The notes under the pieces: generated by a model | What the model was told of the DNA's origin: nothing | What the model saw: only the letters and a program-made list of their open reading frames with translations | Databases searched by the model: none | Shown here: one piece after another, positions 7,726 to 16,893 of the stretch | Position numbering within the stretch: the first letter of the stretch is position 1 | Layout of the letters: every line of letters begins with the position of its first letter | Made by a program: the position numbers and the translations under genes | Origin: Staphylococcus hominis subsp. hominis | Lineage (GTDB): Bacteria > Bacillota > Bacilli > Staphylococcales > Staphylococcaceae | Direction: 5' to 3' | DNA: 64,000 bases | Assembly: GCF_002901845.1 (NCBI RefSeq) | Contig: NZ_PPQE01000025.1 | Span: forward strand, 788,579 to 852,578

Positions 7726-9210
7726 TTGAACACACACACTAAACATATCCCTTGTTTAATTACTATATTTGGCGCAACTGGAGATTTGAGTCATAGAAAA
7801 TTATTCCCTTCTTTATTCCATTTATATCAACAAGATAATTTAGATGACCATATTGCCATTATTGGCGTTGGTCGAAGAGATTATACTAACGACTTTTTCC
7901 GTGAACAAGTTAAACAATCTATTCAAACGCACGTCAAAGATACTGATCGACTCGATGAATTCATAGAACATGTTTTCTATTTTAAAAATGATGTCAATGA
8001 AGAAGAAAGTTATCATGAATTATTAACATTCTCTAATGAACTTGATGATACATTTAAATTAGAAGGTAATCGCCTATTCTATTTAGCAATGGCACCTCAA
8101 TTCTTTGGACCAATTTCTGATTATTTAAAAGCTTCTGGCTTAACTGAAACTAAAGGATTTAAACGCCTTGTAATTGAAAAACCATTTGGTAGTGATTTTA
8201 AATCTGCTGAAAAATTAAATAATCAATTACGACAATCATTTAAAGAAGAAGAAATATACAGAATTGATCACTATCTTGGTAAAGATATGGTGCAAAATAT
8301 CGAAGTTCTACGATTTGCTAATGCGATGTTTGAACCTCTTTGGAATAATAAGTATATCTCTAATATCCAAATCACTTCTTCAGAAATACTAGGTGTTGAG
8401 GATCGTGGAGGTTATTATGAATCGAGCGGTGCATTAAAAGATATGGTACAAAACCATATGTTACAAATGGTTGCATTACTAGCAATGGAAGCACCTATTA
8501 GTCTTAAAAGTGAAGATATTCGAGCTGAAAAGGTGAAAGTATTAAAATCTTTAAGACAATTAAAACCTGAAGAAGTCAATCAAAACTTTGTGCGTGGACA
8601 ATATGGAGAAGGGACTATTAATGACCAACGTGTTATCGCTTATAGAGATGAAGATCGTGTTGCGTCTGATTCCAATACACCAACCTTTGTTTCTGGAAGA
8701 TTAACTATCGATAACTTCCGTTGGGCTGGTGTACCATTCTACATTCGTACTGGTAAGCGTATGAAGTCTAAATGTATACAAGTTGTTGTAGAATTTAAAG
8801 AAGTTCCTATGAATTTATATTATCAAACGGATCGACTACTAGATTCTAATTTATTAGTTATTAATATTCAACCTAATGAAGGGATTTCATTACACTTAAA
8901 TGCTAAGAAAAGTATTCAAGGTATCGAAACAAAGCCTGTTCAACTGTCTTATGCTATGAGTGCACAAGATAAAATGAACACAGTAGATGCATATGAAAAC
9001 TTGTTATTCGATTGTCTTAAAGGTGATGCAACCAACTTTACACATTGGGAAGAACTTAAATCTACATGGAAATTTGTAGACGCTATTCAAGAACATTGGA
9101 CCATGATTGATCCAAACTTCCCTAATTATAAATCAGGGACAAATGGCCCTATCGAAAGTGATTTATTATTAAGCAGAGATGGAAATCATTGGTGGGACGA
9201 TATTCAATAA
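7726..9210 (+). CDS. zwf: Glucose-6-phosphate 1-dehydrogenase
   Basis: First enzyme of the oxidative pentose phosphate pathway: oxidises glucose 6-phosphate to 6-phosphogluconolactone and makes NADPH. The 494-residue protein has the nucleotide motif IFGATGDLSHRKLFP at its N-terminus and the active-site motif RIDHYLGK, followed by the conserved FRWAGVPFYIRTGK region. There is no ATG. The TTG at 7726 lies eight bases after GAGG and yields the S. aureus length; the TTG two codons earlier is too close. Gnd, the third enzyme of the pathway, lies 3 kb away on the other strand. Confidence 0.96.
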   Translation: MNTHTKHIPCLITIFGATGDLSHRKLFPSLFHLYQQDNLDDHIAIIGVGRRDYTNDFFREQVKQSIQTHVKDTDRLDEFIEHVFYFKNDVNEEESYHELLTFSNELDDTFKLEGNRLFYLAMAPQFFGPISDYLKASGLTETKGFKRLVIEKPFGSDFKSAEKLNNQLRQSFKEEEIYRIDHYLGKDMVQNIEVLRFANAMFEPLWNNKYISNIQITSSEILGVEDRGGYYESSGALKDMVQNHMLQMVALLAMEAPISLKSEDIRAEKVKVLKSLRQLKPEEVNQNFVRGQYGEGTINDQRVIAYRDEDRVASDSNTPTFVSGRLTIDNFRWAGVPFYIRTGKRMKSKCIQVVVEFKEVPMNLYYQTDRLLDSNLLVINIQPNEGISLHLNAKKSIQGIETKPVQLSYAMSAQDKMNTVDAYENLLFDCLKGDATNFTHWEELKSTWKFVDAIQEHWTMIDPNFPNYKSGTNGPIESDLLLSRDGNHWWDDIQ

Positions 9211-9246
9211 ACAGATATACTAGAAGCTTCATGTGATAGATGTATA

Positions 9247-9300
9247 AAGGATAAGACATATTATATTATTTTCACTCATTGAAAATAAGGTCTTGTCCTT
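9247..9300 (+). terminator. Terminator of zwf
   Basis: Outer stem AAGGATAAGAC / GTCTTGTCCTT (one G-T pair) enclosing an inner ATTTTCA/TGAAAAT stem, followed by TTTT, 37 bases after the zwf stop. Confidence 0.75.
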
Positions 9301-9421
9301 TTTAAATTGAATATTGAAAGAGTCATTTAAAAATTTAATTTAATTTTATATTATTGATGTATATTTTTATAAAATAATGTAAAATATTAGTATTGATTGT
9401 AAATTTATTGGAGTGAAGGTT

Positions 9422-10288
9422 TTGGACGTTATCAAGCAGATACAACAGGCAATTGTATATATAGAAGATCATTTATTAGAGCCTTTTAATTTGCAAGATT
9501 TAAGTGATTACGTTGGTCTTTCCCCTTACCATCTTGATCAATCGTTTAAAATGATTGTTGGACAACCTCCTGAAAGTTATGCTCACTCTCGAAAAATGAC
9601 TGAAGCTGCTAAAGAAATGATACAAAGTTCTTCGAGATTGGTTGATGTAGCAAAACGCTATAATTATTTAAGTTCCAATGACTTTGCAAATGATTTTAGT
9701 GATTTTCATGGAATATCTCCTATTCAAGCTTCTACTAAAAAAGAAGAACTAAAAATGAATGAACGTTTGTATATTAAATTAACAACTACAGAAAGAGCAC
9801 CATACCCTTACAGACTAGAAACAACTAAAGACACACCTTTAGTTGGATATGTAAAATATATTGAGGCTAATCAACTATCTAACCCTTACAAAGTTCCTGA
9901 TTTTTTAGAAGATTTATATTTAGATGGTAAAATAAAAGAATTAAAACGATATAATAATATAAGTCCATATGAGTTATTTGTTATTACATGTCCTTTAGAT
10001 GAAGGTGTAGAATTATTTGTGGGCGTACCTAGTGAACGTTATCCAGCTCACTTAGAAAGTCGATTGTTGCCAGGGCGACACTATGCAAAATTTAATTTGC
10101 AAGGTCAAGTGGATTATACTGTTAATGAAGCTTGGTATTATATTGAATCCAGCTTACAACTTACTCTACCTTATGAAAAAAATAGCTTATATGTTGAAAT
10201 TTATCCTTTTGATCTCTCATTCGAGGACCCGTTCACTAAAATACAGTTATGGCTACCTATTAAACAAGAAACTTATGATATAGAATAA
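9422..10288 (+). CDS. AraC-family regulator with GyrI-like effector domain
   Basis: Transcription regulator with an N-terminal AraC-type double helix-turn-helix (about 1-100: LQDLSDYVGLSPYHLDQSFK and VAKRYNYLSSNDFANDFSDF) fused to a C-terminal GyrI-like small-molecule-binding domain (about 130-288), the Rob/BmrR-type layout. The start is taken as the TTG at 9422, eight bases after GGAG; a GTG three codons earlier overlaps that site. It sits alone between zwf and malA, with a terminator on each side. Effector and targets are unknown. Regulation of a neighbour such as malA is possible but not shown. Confidence 0.85.
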   Translation: MDVIKQIQQAIVYIEDHLLEPFNLQDLSDYVGLSPYHLDQSFKMIVGQPPESYAHSRKMTEAAKEMIQSSSRLVDVAKRYNYLSSNDFANDFSDFHGISPIQASTKKEELKMNERLYIKLTTTERAPYPYRLETTKDTPLVGYVKYIEANQLSNPYKVPDFLEDLYLDGKIKELKRYNNISPYELFVITCPLDEGVELFVGVPSERYPAHLESRLLPGRHYAKFNLQGQVDYTVNEAWYYIESSLQLTLPYEKNSLYVEIYPFDLSFEDPFTKIQLWLPIKQETYDIE

Positions 10289-10291
10289 AAG

Positions 10292-10336
10292 AAGCGTTAG
10301 ATGACTAAGTTATTAAACTTATGTCATCTAACGCTT
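10292..10336. terminator. Bidirectional terminator between AraC regulator gene and malA
   Basis: A 14-bp stem (AAGCGTTAGATGAC / GTCATCTAACGCTT) with an inner AAGTT/AACTT pairing. Short T-rich tracts follow on each strand. It ends the convergent regulator and malA transcripts. Confidence 0.85.
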
Positions 10337-10341
10337 TACTA

Positions 10342-11988
10342 TTAAAGTTCGGCTACGAACGCTTCAAAAGGTCTCATATTAGTGATATCTAAATCATTTT
10401 TATAATTGTGTAGCTTAATTTGAGATGGTTCAACTTCGAATGGTAAATTTAATGATGCAACATGATCTGTTAAATTTCCTGCAACTAGAACTGTCTTATT
10501 ATTGAGTTTACGTGTGTAAGCAAAAATATTCTCGTTCGCATCATCGATTAAATTAAATTCACCATAAGTATATATATCATCAGATTTTTTTATTTTAATT
10601 AGACGTTTATAAAAATTAAGAACGGAATCTGAATCCTCGGATTGTTGTGCTACATTTATTGTTTTATAGTTAGGATTGACTGGGAACCATGGCGTACCTT
10701 CAGTAAAACCTCCATTTACTTCATTAGTCCACTGCATAGGTGTTCTAGAATTATCACGATTCTCCATTTTATATTTATCTAATAACTGATTAACATCTCC
10801 ACCTTGAGATTTAACAATTTGATATTCTGTTTTTACAGCAACATCGTTAAATGTTTCAATACTTTCAAATGGATAGTTTGTCATACCAATTTCTTGACCT
10901 TGATAAATAAAAGGTGTGCCTTGTTGTAAGAAATATACCACTGCATGGCTAGTAGCAGATTCAAACCAATACTTTTTATCATCTCCCCAAGTAGAAACAC
11001 GTCTAGGTTGATCATGATTTTCGATAAATAGTGCATTCCATCCTATACCCTCTAGTTGTTTTTGCCAACGGTTTAATACATTTTTATAAGATAAAATATC
11101 AAATTTAGAGTCTCCAGTACTCCATAAACCTAAATGTTCAAATTGGAAAATCATATTAAATTTACCTTCTTTTTCTCCAACCCACTCTTTTGCATTATCT
11201 GGATTCACGCCATTTGCTTCTCCAACAGTCATAATGTCATAATGACTAAGTGATTTGTCCTTCATTTCTTGAAGCCAATCTTGAATGCCTGGTTGATTCA
11301 TATCAACATCAAATGCTGGAGCGTATTGTTTTCCTTTTGGAACAGGTAAATCACCAGCTTCAAATGTTTTTTTGATATGAGTGATCGCATCGACTCTAAA
11401 ACCATCAATTCCTTTTTCGAACCACCAATTCATCATTTTAAAAACAGCTTCTCTAACATCAGGATTACTCCAATTTAAATCAGGTTGCTTTTTACTAAAT
11501 AAATGGAAATAATACTGTTTTGTTGTGTCATCATATTCCCATGTTGAACCATTGAAAATACTCTCCCAATTATTAGGTTCAGAACCGTCAGGTTTAGGAT
11601 CTGCCCAAATGTACCAATCTCGTTTAGGATTATCTTTACTAGAACGAGATTCTATAAACCATGGGTGTTCATCAGATGTATGGTTAACAACAAGGTCTAA
11701 AATTAATTTCATTCCACGCTTATGAACCTCAGATAACAAATGATTAAAGTCTTCCATTGTTCCAAATTCTTCCATAATATCTTGATAATCACTAATATCA
11801 TAACCATTATCGTCGTTTGGAGATTTATACATAGGACTAAGCCAAATGACATCAATACCTAAATCTTTCAGATAATCCAACTTTTCTACCATCCCTGGTA
11901 AATCACCAATACCATCATTATTGCTATCATTAAAACTTCTTGGATACACTTGATATGCTACGGCTTCTTTCCACCAATTTTTTTCCAT
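10342..11988 (-). CDS. malA: Alpha-glucosidase (GH13)
   Basis: Cytoplasmic family-13 glucosidase that releases glucose from maltose and short malto-oligosaccharides. The 548 residues show the GH13 motifs: DLVVNHTS (about 98-105), GFRVDAITH with nucleophile D200, VGEA with acid/base E257, and ENHDQPR with D326. The residue after the nucleophile is Ala, not the Val typical of oligo-1,6-glucosidases, which favours alpha-1,4 specificity. Preceded by GGAGCG and a roughly 190-base leader carrying a cre site and a TTGACA promoter. The LacI-type malR gene that I recall next to malA in S. aureus is not here. Confidence 0.93.
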   Translation of the reverse strand: MEKNWWKEAVAYQVYPRSFNDSNNDGIGDLPGMVEKLDYLKDLGIDVIWLSPMYKSPNDDNGYDISDYQDIMEEFGTMEDFNHLLSEVHKRGMKLILDLVVNHTSDEHPWFIESRSSKDNPKRDWYIWADPKPDGSEPNNWESIFNGSTWEYDDTTKQYYFHLFSKKQPDLNWSNPDVREAVFKMMNWWFEKGIDGFRVDAITHIKKTFEAGDLPVPKGKQYAPAFDVDMNQPGIQDWLQEMKDKSLSHYDIMTVGEANGVNPDNAKEWVGEKEGKFNMIFQFEHLGLWSTGDSKFDILSYKNVLNRWQKQLEGIGWNALFIENHDQPRRVSTWGDDKKYWFESATSHAVVYFLQQGTPFIYQGQEIGMTNYPFESIETFNDVAVKTEYQIVKSQGGDVNQLLDKYKMENRDNSRTPMQWTNEVNGGFTEGTPWFPVNPNYKTINVAQQSEDSDSVLNFYKRLIKIKKSDDIYTYGEFNLIDDANENIFAYTRKLNNKTVLVAGNLTDHVASLNLPFEVEPSQIKLHNYKNDLDITNMRPFEAFVAEL

Positions 11989-12169
11989 TTATATCGCTCC
12001 TTTGAAAATATTATGTAAATAAATGAACTTTGAAATAATAAATCATAGTATTCGAGTTAGTTATTTTAATAGTCAATGTTAGTCTTTAATATATAATCTA
12101 ATTTTTTCTGGATTTATAGAAATATAAAATAATATGTAATAACATTATATATGGATAATCCAGTTTTTT

Positions 12170-12184
12170 AGAAAACGTTTACAC
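12170..12184 (-). promoter_or_regulatory. cre site (CcpA operator) at the malA promoter
   Basis: The minus strand reads GTGTAAACGTTTTCT, matching the catabolite-responsive element consensus WTGNAANCGNWNNCW except at the first base. It lies 8-23 bases downstream of the promoter's -10 element, at the predicted transcript start, the usual place for repression by CcpA. The rest of the 362-base gap 11989-12350 holds the promoter, an AT-rich leader of unknown role and the gnd terminator. I see no gene in it. Confidence 0.65.
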
Positions 12185-12192
12185 CTATATTT

Positions 12193-12221
12193 ATCGTACT
12201 AATCGAGTCTCTAAATGTCAA
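12193..12221 (-). promoter_or_regulatory. Promoter of malA
   Basis: A perfect -35 TTGACA (12216-12221), 17-base spacer and -10 TACGAT (12193-12198) on the minus strand, about 205 bases upstream of the malA start. Confidence 0.6.
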
Positions 12222-12302
12222 CTTGGGATATATCGATTAAATATAAATTAAAATAACAAGACTATATTTATTAAGACATCTATACAAACCTATCATAATA
12301 AA

Positions 12303-12337
12303 AAAATCTGAGACACTTAATGATGTCCCAGATTTTT
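12303..12337 (-). terminator. Terminator of gnd
   Basis: A 13-bp stem (AAAATCTGGGACA / TGTCTCAGATTTT, one G-T pair) with an 8-base loop and a T run on the minus strand, 14 bases after the gnd stop. Confidence 0.85.
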
Positions 12338-12350
12338 AATCATGCAATAA

Positions 12351-13757
12351 TTATTCTTCAGTCCATTGAGTATGGAAAATACCATCTTTATCTTTACGTT
12401 CATAAGTATGTGCCCCAAAATAATCACGTTGTGCTTGAATTAAATTAGCAGGTAGATCTTCTGAACGGTAGCTATCATAATAGTTGATACTTGCTGAGAA
12501 ACCAGGTGTTGGTACACCATTTTTAACACCAGTAGCAACTACTTCTCTAAGTGCATCTTGATATTCAGTAACAATACCTTTGAAATAAGGGTCTAATAAT
12601 AAGTTTTGAAGACCTGAATTATTGTCATATGCGTCTTTAATTTTTTGTAAGAATTGGGCACGAATAATACAACCTTCACGCCAAATCATTGCTAAATCAC
12701 CTAATTTAAGGTTCCATTCGTTTTCATTGCTCGCTTTACGCATTTGGGCGAAACCTTGGGCGTATGAACAAATTTTACTCATATATAACGCTTGACGGAT
12801 TTTTTCTAAGAATTCTTCTCTATTTCCATCAAAGTTTGATTTAGGACCACTTAATACTTTCGATGCCTTCACACGTTCTTCTTTAATTGAAGAAATGAAA
12901 CGTGCAAATACAGATTCAGTAATGATTGTTAATGGTATACCTAATTCTAATGCATTAATTGATGTCCATTTACCAGTTCCTTTTTGACCAGCAGTATCAA
13001 GAATTTTTTCTACAAGAGGCTCATTATTTTCATCTAATTTAGTGAAAATATCGCCTGTTATTTCAATTAAATAACTTTCTAATTCTCCAGCATTCCATTC
13101 TTTAAAAGTTTTAGAAATTTCTTCATGAGACATACCTAATAATTCTTTCATCATTGCATAACTTTCAGCAATTAATTGCATATCAGCATATTCAATACCA
13201 TTATGAACCATTTTTACATAATGTCCTGCACCATTTGGTCCAATATATTCTACACATGCAGCACCATCTTTTGCTTTAGCAGCAATGGCATCTAAAATAT
13301 CACTTACTTTGTTGTAAGCTTCTTGTTGACCACCAGGCATTAAAGATGGACCAGTTAACGCACCGATTTCACCACCAGAAACCCCCATTCCAATAAAGTT
13401 GATACCACTTTCAGCAAGAGCTTTGTTACGACGAATTGTATCTTGATAGTTTGTATTACCCCCATCAATTAAAATGTCATCGTCATCTAATAAAGGTAAT
13501 AAGCTATCTATTGTTGCGTCTGTAGCAGGACCAGCTTTAACCATTAATAATATTTTGCGTGGTTTTTCTAAAGAGTTCACAAAATCTTCTAAAGAATACG
13601 TTGGATGAATTTGTTTACCTTCTGATTCCTTAATCATTAAATCTGTTTTATCACTAGAACGGTTATAAACAGATACGCTATAACCACGTGATTCGATATT
13701 CCATGCAAGGTTTTTACCCATAACAGCTAAACCTACAACACCTATTTGTTGAGTCAT
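12351..13757 (-). CDS. gnd: 6-phosphogluconate dehydrogenase (decarboxylating)
   Basis: Third enzyme of the oxidative pentose phosphate pathway: converts 6-phosphogluconate to ribulose 5-phosphate, CO2 and NADPH. The 468 residues have the N-terminal Rossmann motif [17 protein letters not shown] with NRS marking NADP preference, the substrate signature [19 protein letters not shown] and the catalytic Lys/Asn in [13 protein letters not shown]. The C-terminus [18 protein letters not shown] is typical. AAGAGAGG precedes the ATG. It lies 77 bases downstream of the M20 peptidase gene and probably has its own extended -10 promoter. Confidence 0.97.
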   Translation of the reverse strand: MTQQIGVVGLAVMGKNLAWNIESRGYSVSVYNRSSDKTDLMIKESEGKQIHPTYSLEDFVNSLEKPRKILLMVKAGPATDATIDSLLPLLDDDDILIDGGNTNYQDTIRRNKALAESGINFIGMGVSGGEIGALTGPSLMPGGQQEAYNKVSDILDAIAAKAKDGAACVEYIGPNGAGHYVKMVHNGIEYADMQLIAESYAMMKELLGMSHEEISKTFKEWNAGELESYLIEITGDIFTKLDENNEPLVEKILDTAGQKGTGKWTSINALELGIPLTIITESVFARFISSIKEERVKASKVLSGPKSNFDGNREEFLEKIRQALYMSKICSYAQGFAQMRKASNENEWNLKLGDLAMIWREGCIIRAQFLQKIKDAYDNNSGLQNLLLDPYFKGIVTEYQDALREVVATGVKNGVPTPGFSASINYYDSYRSEDLPANLIQAQRDYFGAHTYERKDKDGIFHTQWTEE

Positions 13758-13792
13758 ATTACTTACCTCTCTTATTCAATAATTTCATTAGT

Positions 13793-13801
13793 ATTGTATC
13801 A
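13793..13801 (-). promoter_or_regulatory. Candidate extended -10 of gnd
   Basis: TGATACAAT on the minus strand (TGn plus TACAAT, five of six to consensus), 36 bases upstream of the gnd start. No good -35 is visible, as is common for extended -10 promoters. Confidence 0.35.
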
Positions 13802-13834
13802 CAAAAATATAAATGACTTCACTAAAGTAAAATA

Positions 13835-14959
13835 TTATTTCGCTACTAATTCAACAATTTTAATCAATTGACTCGTAAGTTGATTTAAAGCAGCTACAGG
13901 AATACGTTCAGAAGTAGTATGAATATGTTCATATCCTACACCTAATATGACAGTTGGAATATGATACGTGTTAATAATACTGCCATCTGAACCGCCACCA
14001 GCAATAACAGTTTTACCTGAAAGACCTAAAGTTTTCGCACTCTTTATAGCATACTGAGTTACAGTCTCAGAATCGTTTCTTCTAAAACCAGGATAACTCT
14101 TAGAAATTTCAACATTTGCTTTACCGCCTAATTCTTTTGCTGTAGTTTCGAAAGTTTCTTTCATATGGTTGACTTGATACTCTAAACTTTTATCATTATG
14201 CGAACGAGCTTCTCCCTCTAAAATGACTTTATCTGCAACAATATTTGTAGCAGAACCGCCATAAAATTTACCAATATTAGCTGTGGTATCTTGATCAATC
14301 TGACCTAAATGCATTTTATTGATCGCCTTAGCTGCAATATGAATTGCACTTATACCTTGGTTGGGTTTACTAGCATGTGCTGTTTTCCCATAAATAGTTG
14401 TATTAATAATCATTTGAGTTGGGGCACCCACCACTGTTGTTCCAACCGCTTGGCTGGCATCAACAGCATAGCCGAACTCTGCATCTATTAAGTTTTGATC
14501 TAATTCTTTAGCACCTTTTAAACCTGCTTCTTCTCCTACAGTGATAATAAATTGAATTTGTCCATGAGGTAATTCTTGTTCATTTATAGTTTGAATCATT
14601 TCTAACAAAGCAGCTATACCTGCTTTATCATCTGCCCCTAATACAGTTGTGCCGTCTGAATATACATAGCCATCTTCTTTAAGGATTGGTTTAACGTTAA
14701 TACCTGGAACAACTGTATCCATATGGCTAGTAAAATAGATTTTAGAAACATGTTCTTTTCCTTCACTACTTGGTAAGGTACAAATTAAATTATTTGCACC
14801 TAACCATTCTCTTTTAGACGCATTATCTTCTACAACATTTAATCCTAAATCTATAAATTTCTTTTTTAGAATGGGTTGTATCGTTTCTTCATTCCCAGTT
14901 TCAGAATTAATTTGCACTAACTCTAAAAAAGTATTAAGTAAACGGCGACTATTAATCAT
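13835..14959 (-). CDS. M20-family metallopeptidase (PepT-like, YqjE type)
   Basis: Zinc-dependent aminopeptidase of family M20, close to tripeptidase T-like proteins such as B. subtilis YqjE. The 374 residues contain the expected metal and catalytic motifs in order: FTSHMDT (H and catalytic D), GADDKAG, GEEAGLKG (base E and ligand E), YAVDAS and the late GVGYEHIHTTSE histidine. A lid/dimerisation domain sits between (about 180-290, with AHASKPNQG). AAGGGG precedes the ATG. The substrate is probably small peptides, but this is inferred from family only. Confidence 0.88.
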   Translation of the reverse strand: MINSRRLLNTFLELVQINSETGNEETIQPILKKKFIDLGLNVVEDNASKREWLGANNLICTLPSSEGKEHVSKIYFTSHMDTVVPGINVKPILKEDGYVYSDGTTVLGADDKAGIAALLEMIQTINEQELPHGQIQFIITVGEEAGLKGAKELDQNLIDAEFGYAVDASQAVGTTVVGAPTQMIINTTIYGKTAHASKPNQGISAIHIAAKAINKMHLGQIDQDTTANIGKFYGGSATNIVADKVILEGEARSHNDKSLEYQVNHMKETFETTAKELGGKANVEISKSYPGFRRNDSETVTQYAIKSAKTLGLSGKTVIAGGGSDGSIINTYHIPTVILGVGYEHIHTTSERIPVAALNQLTSQLIKIVELVAK

Positions 14960-15126
14960 TATGAAAACCCCTTTCTTATATAGTTAATATTTTAACTGAC
15001 TTTGAGAATTAGAGTAAATAAATTGATTGCCATTTTTATCGAAATCATTTAAGGTTATTTTATATATTATAAGTTATTAATATAACGAATAATTAAATTA
15101 TTTAAAGGTTTCAAGGAGCGTTTACA

Positions 15127-15222
15127 TTGAATAATAAAGTGCTAAAAATTATTATCATTATCATGTTAATTGCAGTTGTAGCTGCACTGTTACTTACAAG
15201 TCTTGTTCCTCTCATGCATTAA
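15127..15222 (+). CDS. 31-residue membrane miniprotein, Prli42-like
   Basis: Encodes MNNKVLKIIIIIMLIAVVAA followed by LLLTSLVPLMH: two basic residues, then one membrane helix filling nearly the whole protein. A textbook AAGGAG lies eight bases before the TTG start, and a terminator follows the stop, so this is a real single-gene unit. Size and layout match Prli42, the Firmicutes membrane miniprotein that anchors the stressosome in Listeria. Staphylococci lack a classical stressosome, as far as I know, so the role here is open. The name is a family guess. Confidence 0.65.
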   Translation: MNNKVLKIIIIIMLIAVVAALLLTSLVPLMH

Positions 15223-15238
15223 AAATTACTTAGAATAG

Positions 15239-15276
15239 AAACTATCGACAAAAAACCAAATTTGACGATAGTTTTT
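15239..15276 (+). terminator. Terminator of the 31-residue gene
   Basis: A 9-bp stem (AAACTATCG / CGATAGTTT) with an 18-base loop and TTTTT, 16 bases after the stop codon. Confidence 0.75.
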
Positions 15277-15304
15277 ATTATTATTTCTTAAATTTATGCA
15301 AATA

Positions 15305-15346
15305 AAAAAGACAAACTTTTTGTATTTAAAGGAAGTTTGTCTTTTT
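15305..15346. terminator. Terminator of the exporter-bacilliredoxin operon
   Basis: A 14-bp stem (AAAAAGACAAACTT / AAGTTTGTCTTTTT) symmetrical on both strands. It lies 28 bases beyond the stop of the minus-strand exporter gene and can also back up the plus-strand terminator before it. Confidence 0.8.
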
Positions 15347-15373
15347 ACTTTGATTAGAAATTATTTTTAGATG

Positions 15374-16351
15374 TTATATTTCACTATGTAATTTTAAAGA
15401 GCCGAAGTGAGATTTAATATTTAAATATTCTTCTAATTCATTTAAAATTTGCATCATACTTGCTCTTGATTTTAAAGATTGATGTGATTCTGGCAATGGC
15501 AATTCGTCTAATTTTAAACGTATCTCATATAATGAATGTAGTCTTAACACAGTGTAATCATTACTATTAACATTATCTCCAATTTCAGCCATTAAATGGG
15601 CAACAGTCTCTATCAAAGGATCATTAGATGAAGTATTATGAATTAATGTTTGTATTCTGCGTAGTATTTCTAGTTGTTCTTCTCTCATATCGAAATAGTG
15701 ATAATATGAGTTTTCATTTCGCACAAAGTGATTTTTAACGTCTCTAAAAGCAATAGATTTAGCCTTACGAATATTGTTTTCTAATGTATCAAAAGAAATT
15801 GACAATTGTTTATTAATATTTAAACACGCTTCACTATATTGTTTAAATATCGTTTTAATTTCATTTTCAATTTTTTTCTTAAAATTACCTAATGTATTAT
15901 CTAGACTAGGCATAATTAAATTCATTAAAAATGCTATTCCTAAACCAATTATAAGAAGTAAAATTTCATTAATAATTAAATGAAGACCAATCACTTTGGC
16001 ATTAAATACGTGAAGTAAAATGACACAACTTGTCACTACACCTTCTTGAACATTCAACATCACTGTAAGTGGAATAAATAATAAAACAATTAATCCTAAA
16101 ACGACTGCATTTTGACCAAGTAAATTAAAAATAAATGAACCAAAAAATAACATTAATAAACACGAAACGAATCGAGAACCAATTGCTTGTAGTGAGTGAA
16201 CTTTAGTATGTTTAATACATAGAACAATGAGGATAGCACTTGAAGCATAGTTATCAAGTCCTATCCATTTAGCTAAAATAACGCCTAAAGTAATTCCTAC
16301 AGCTGTTTTAAGTGTTCTAAATCCAATTCTATAAGGATTTAAAGTTAGCAT
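15374..16351 (-). CDS. Aromatic acid exporter / DUF939 (FUSC-like) membrane protein
   Basis: A 325-residue membrane protein. Residues about 10-145 form four to six membrane helices (TAVGITLGVILAKWIG, ASSAILIVLCI, FVSCLLMLFFGSFIF, VVLGLIVLLFIPLTVML, IINEILLLIIGLGIAFLM), followed by a long soluble helical tail (about 150-325). This layout is that of the DUF939/aromatic acid exporter family (YqjA-like). Transport of any given compound is not shown. It starts 12 bases after brxB, so the two form an operon. It is the last gene before a shared terminator. Confidence 0.8.
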   Translation of the reverse strand: MLTLNPYRIGFRTLKTAVGITLGVILAKWIGLDNYASSAILIVLCIKHTKVHSLQAIGSRFVSCLLMLFFGSFIFNLLGQNAVVLGLIVLLFIPLTVMLNVQEGVVTSCVILLHVFNAKVIGLHLIINEILLLIIGLGIAFLMNLIMPSLDNTLGNFKKKIENEIKTIFKQYSEACLNINKQLSISFDTLENNIRKAKSIAFRDVKNHFVRNENSYYHYFDMREEQLEILRRIQTLIHNTSSNDPLIETVAHLMAEIGDNVNSNDYTVLRLHSLYEIRLKLDELPLPESHQSLKSRASMMQILNELEEYLNIKSHFGSLKLHSEI

Positions 16352-16363
16352 GTATTGTTTCTC

Positions 16364-16801
16364 TTATCTTTCTTCACAATACTTATCAAATAACTTTTGA
16401 AGTTGATTGATAACATCCATTACGTCATGACCTTCTATTTGATGGCGTTCTATCATTTCAGTAATCTTACCATCTTTCATAAGTGCAAATGAAGGACTTG
16501 AAGGTGCGTATCCTTCAAAATATTCTCTTGCTTGCTGAGTTGCTTCTTTATCTTGACCAGCAAATACAGTAACTAATCTATTAGGTAACTTATCATAGTG
16601 AAGTGCGTGACTTGCGGCTGGACGCGCTATACCTCCTGCACATCCACAAACTGAATTTATCATTACTAGTGTAGTACCATCTTGTTTAAATACTTTATCA
16701 ACTTCATCTGAAGTAGTTAATTGTTCATAACCAGCAGATTCAATTTCATTTCTAGCTTGTTCTACAACACCATTCATATATAAATCAAAATTTAAATCCA
16801 T
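16364..16801 (-). CDS. brxB: Bacilliredoxin BrxB (YphP/YqiW family)
   Basis: Thioredoxin-like protein that removes bacillithiol from mixed disulfides on proteins after oxidative stress. The 145 residues carry the family's CGC active site as SVCGCAGG (C52-G53-C54), with the [15 protein letters not shown] region following. I chose BrxB over BrxA because in S. aureus, as I recall, the bkd-linked copy is BrxB. Its start has AAGGTG upstream. It forms a two-gene operon with the exporter-like gene and is separated from bkdB by 92 bases. Confidence 0.85.
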   Translation of the reverse strand: MDLNFDLYMNGVVEQARNEIESAGYEQLTTSDEVDKVFKQDGTTLVMINSVCGCAGGIARPAASHALHYDKLPNRLVTVFAGQDKEATQQAREYFEGYAPSSPSFALMKDGKITEMIERHQIEGHDVMDVINQLQKLFDKYCEER

Positions 16802-16893
16802 TTAGAATCACCTTTCAGTCAATTGTTATGTATTGTCATTTTACTAATTTCCAACATATAGTTCAAATAGGTTGGTTGTAATATAACAAACTT

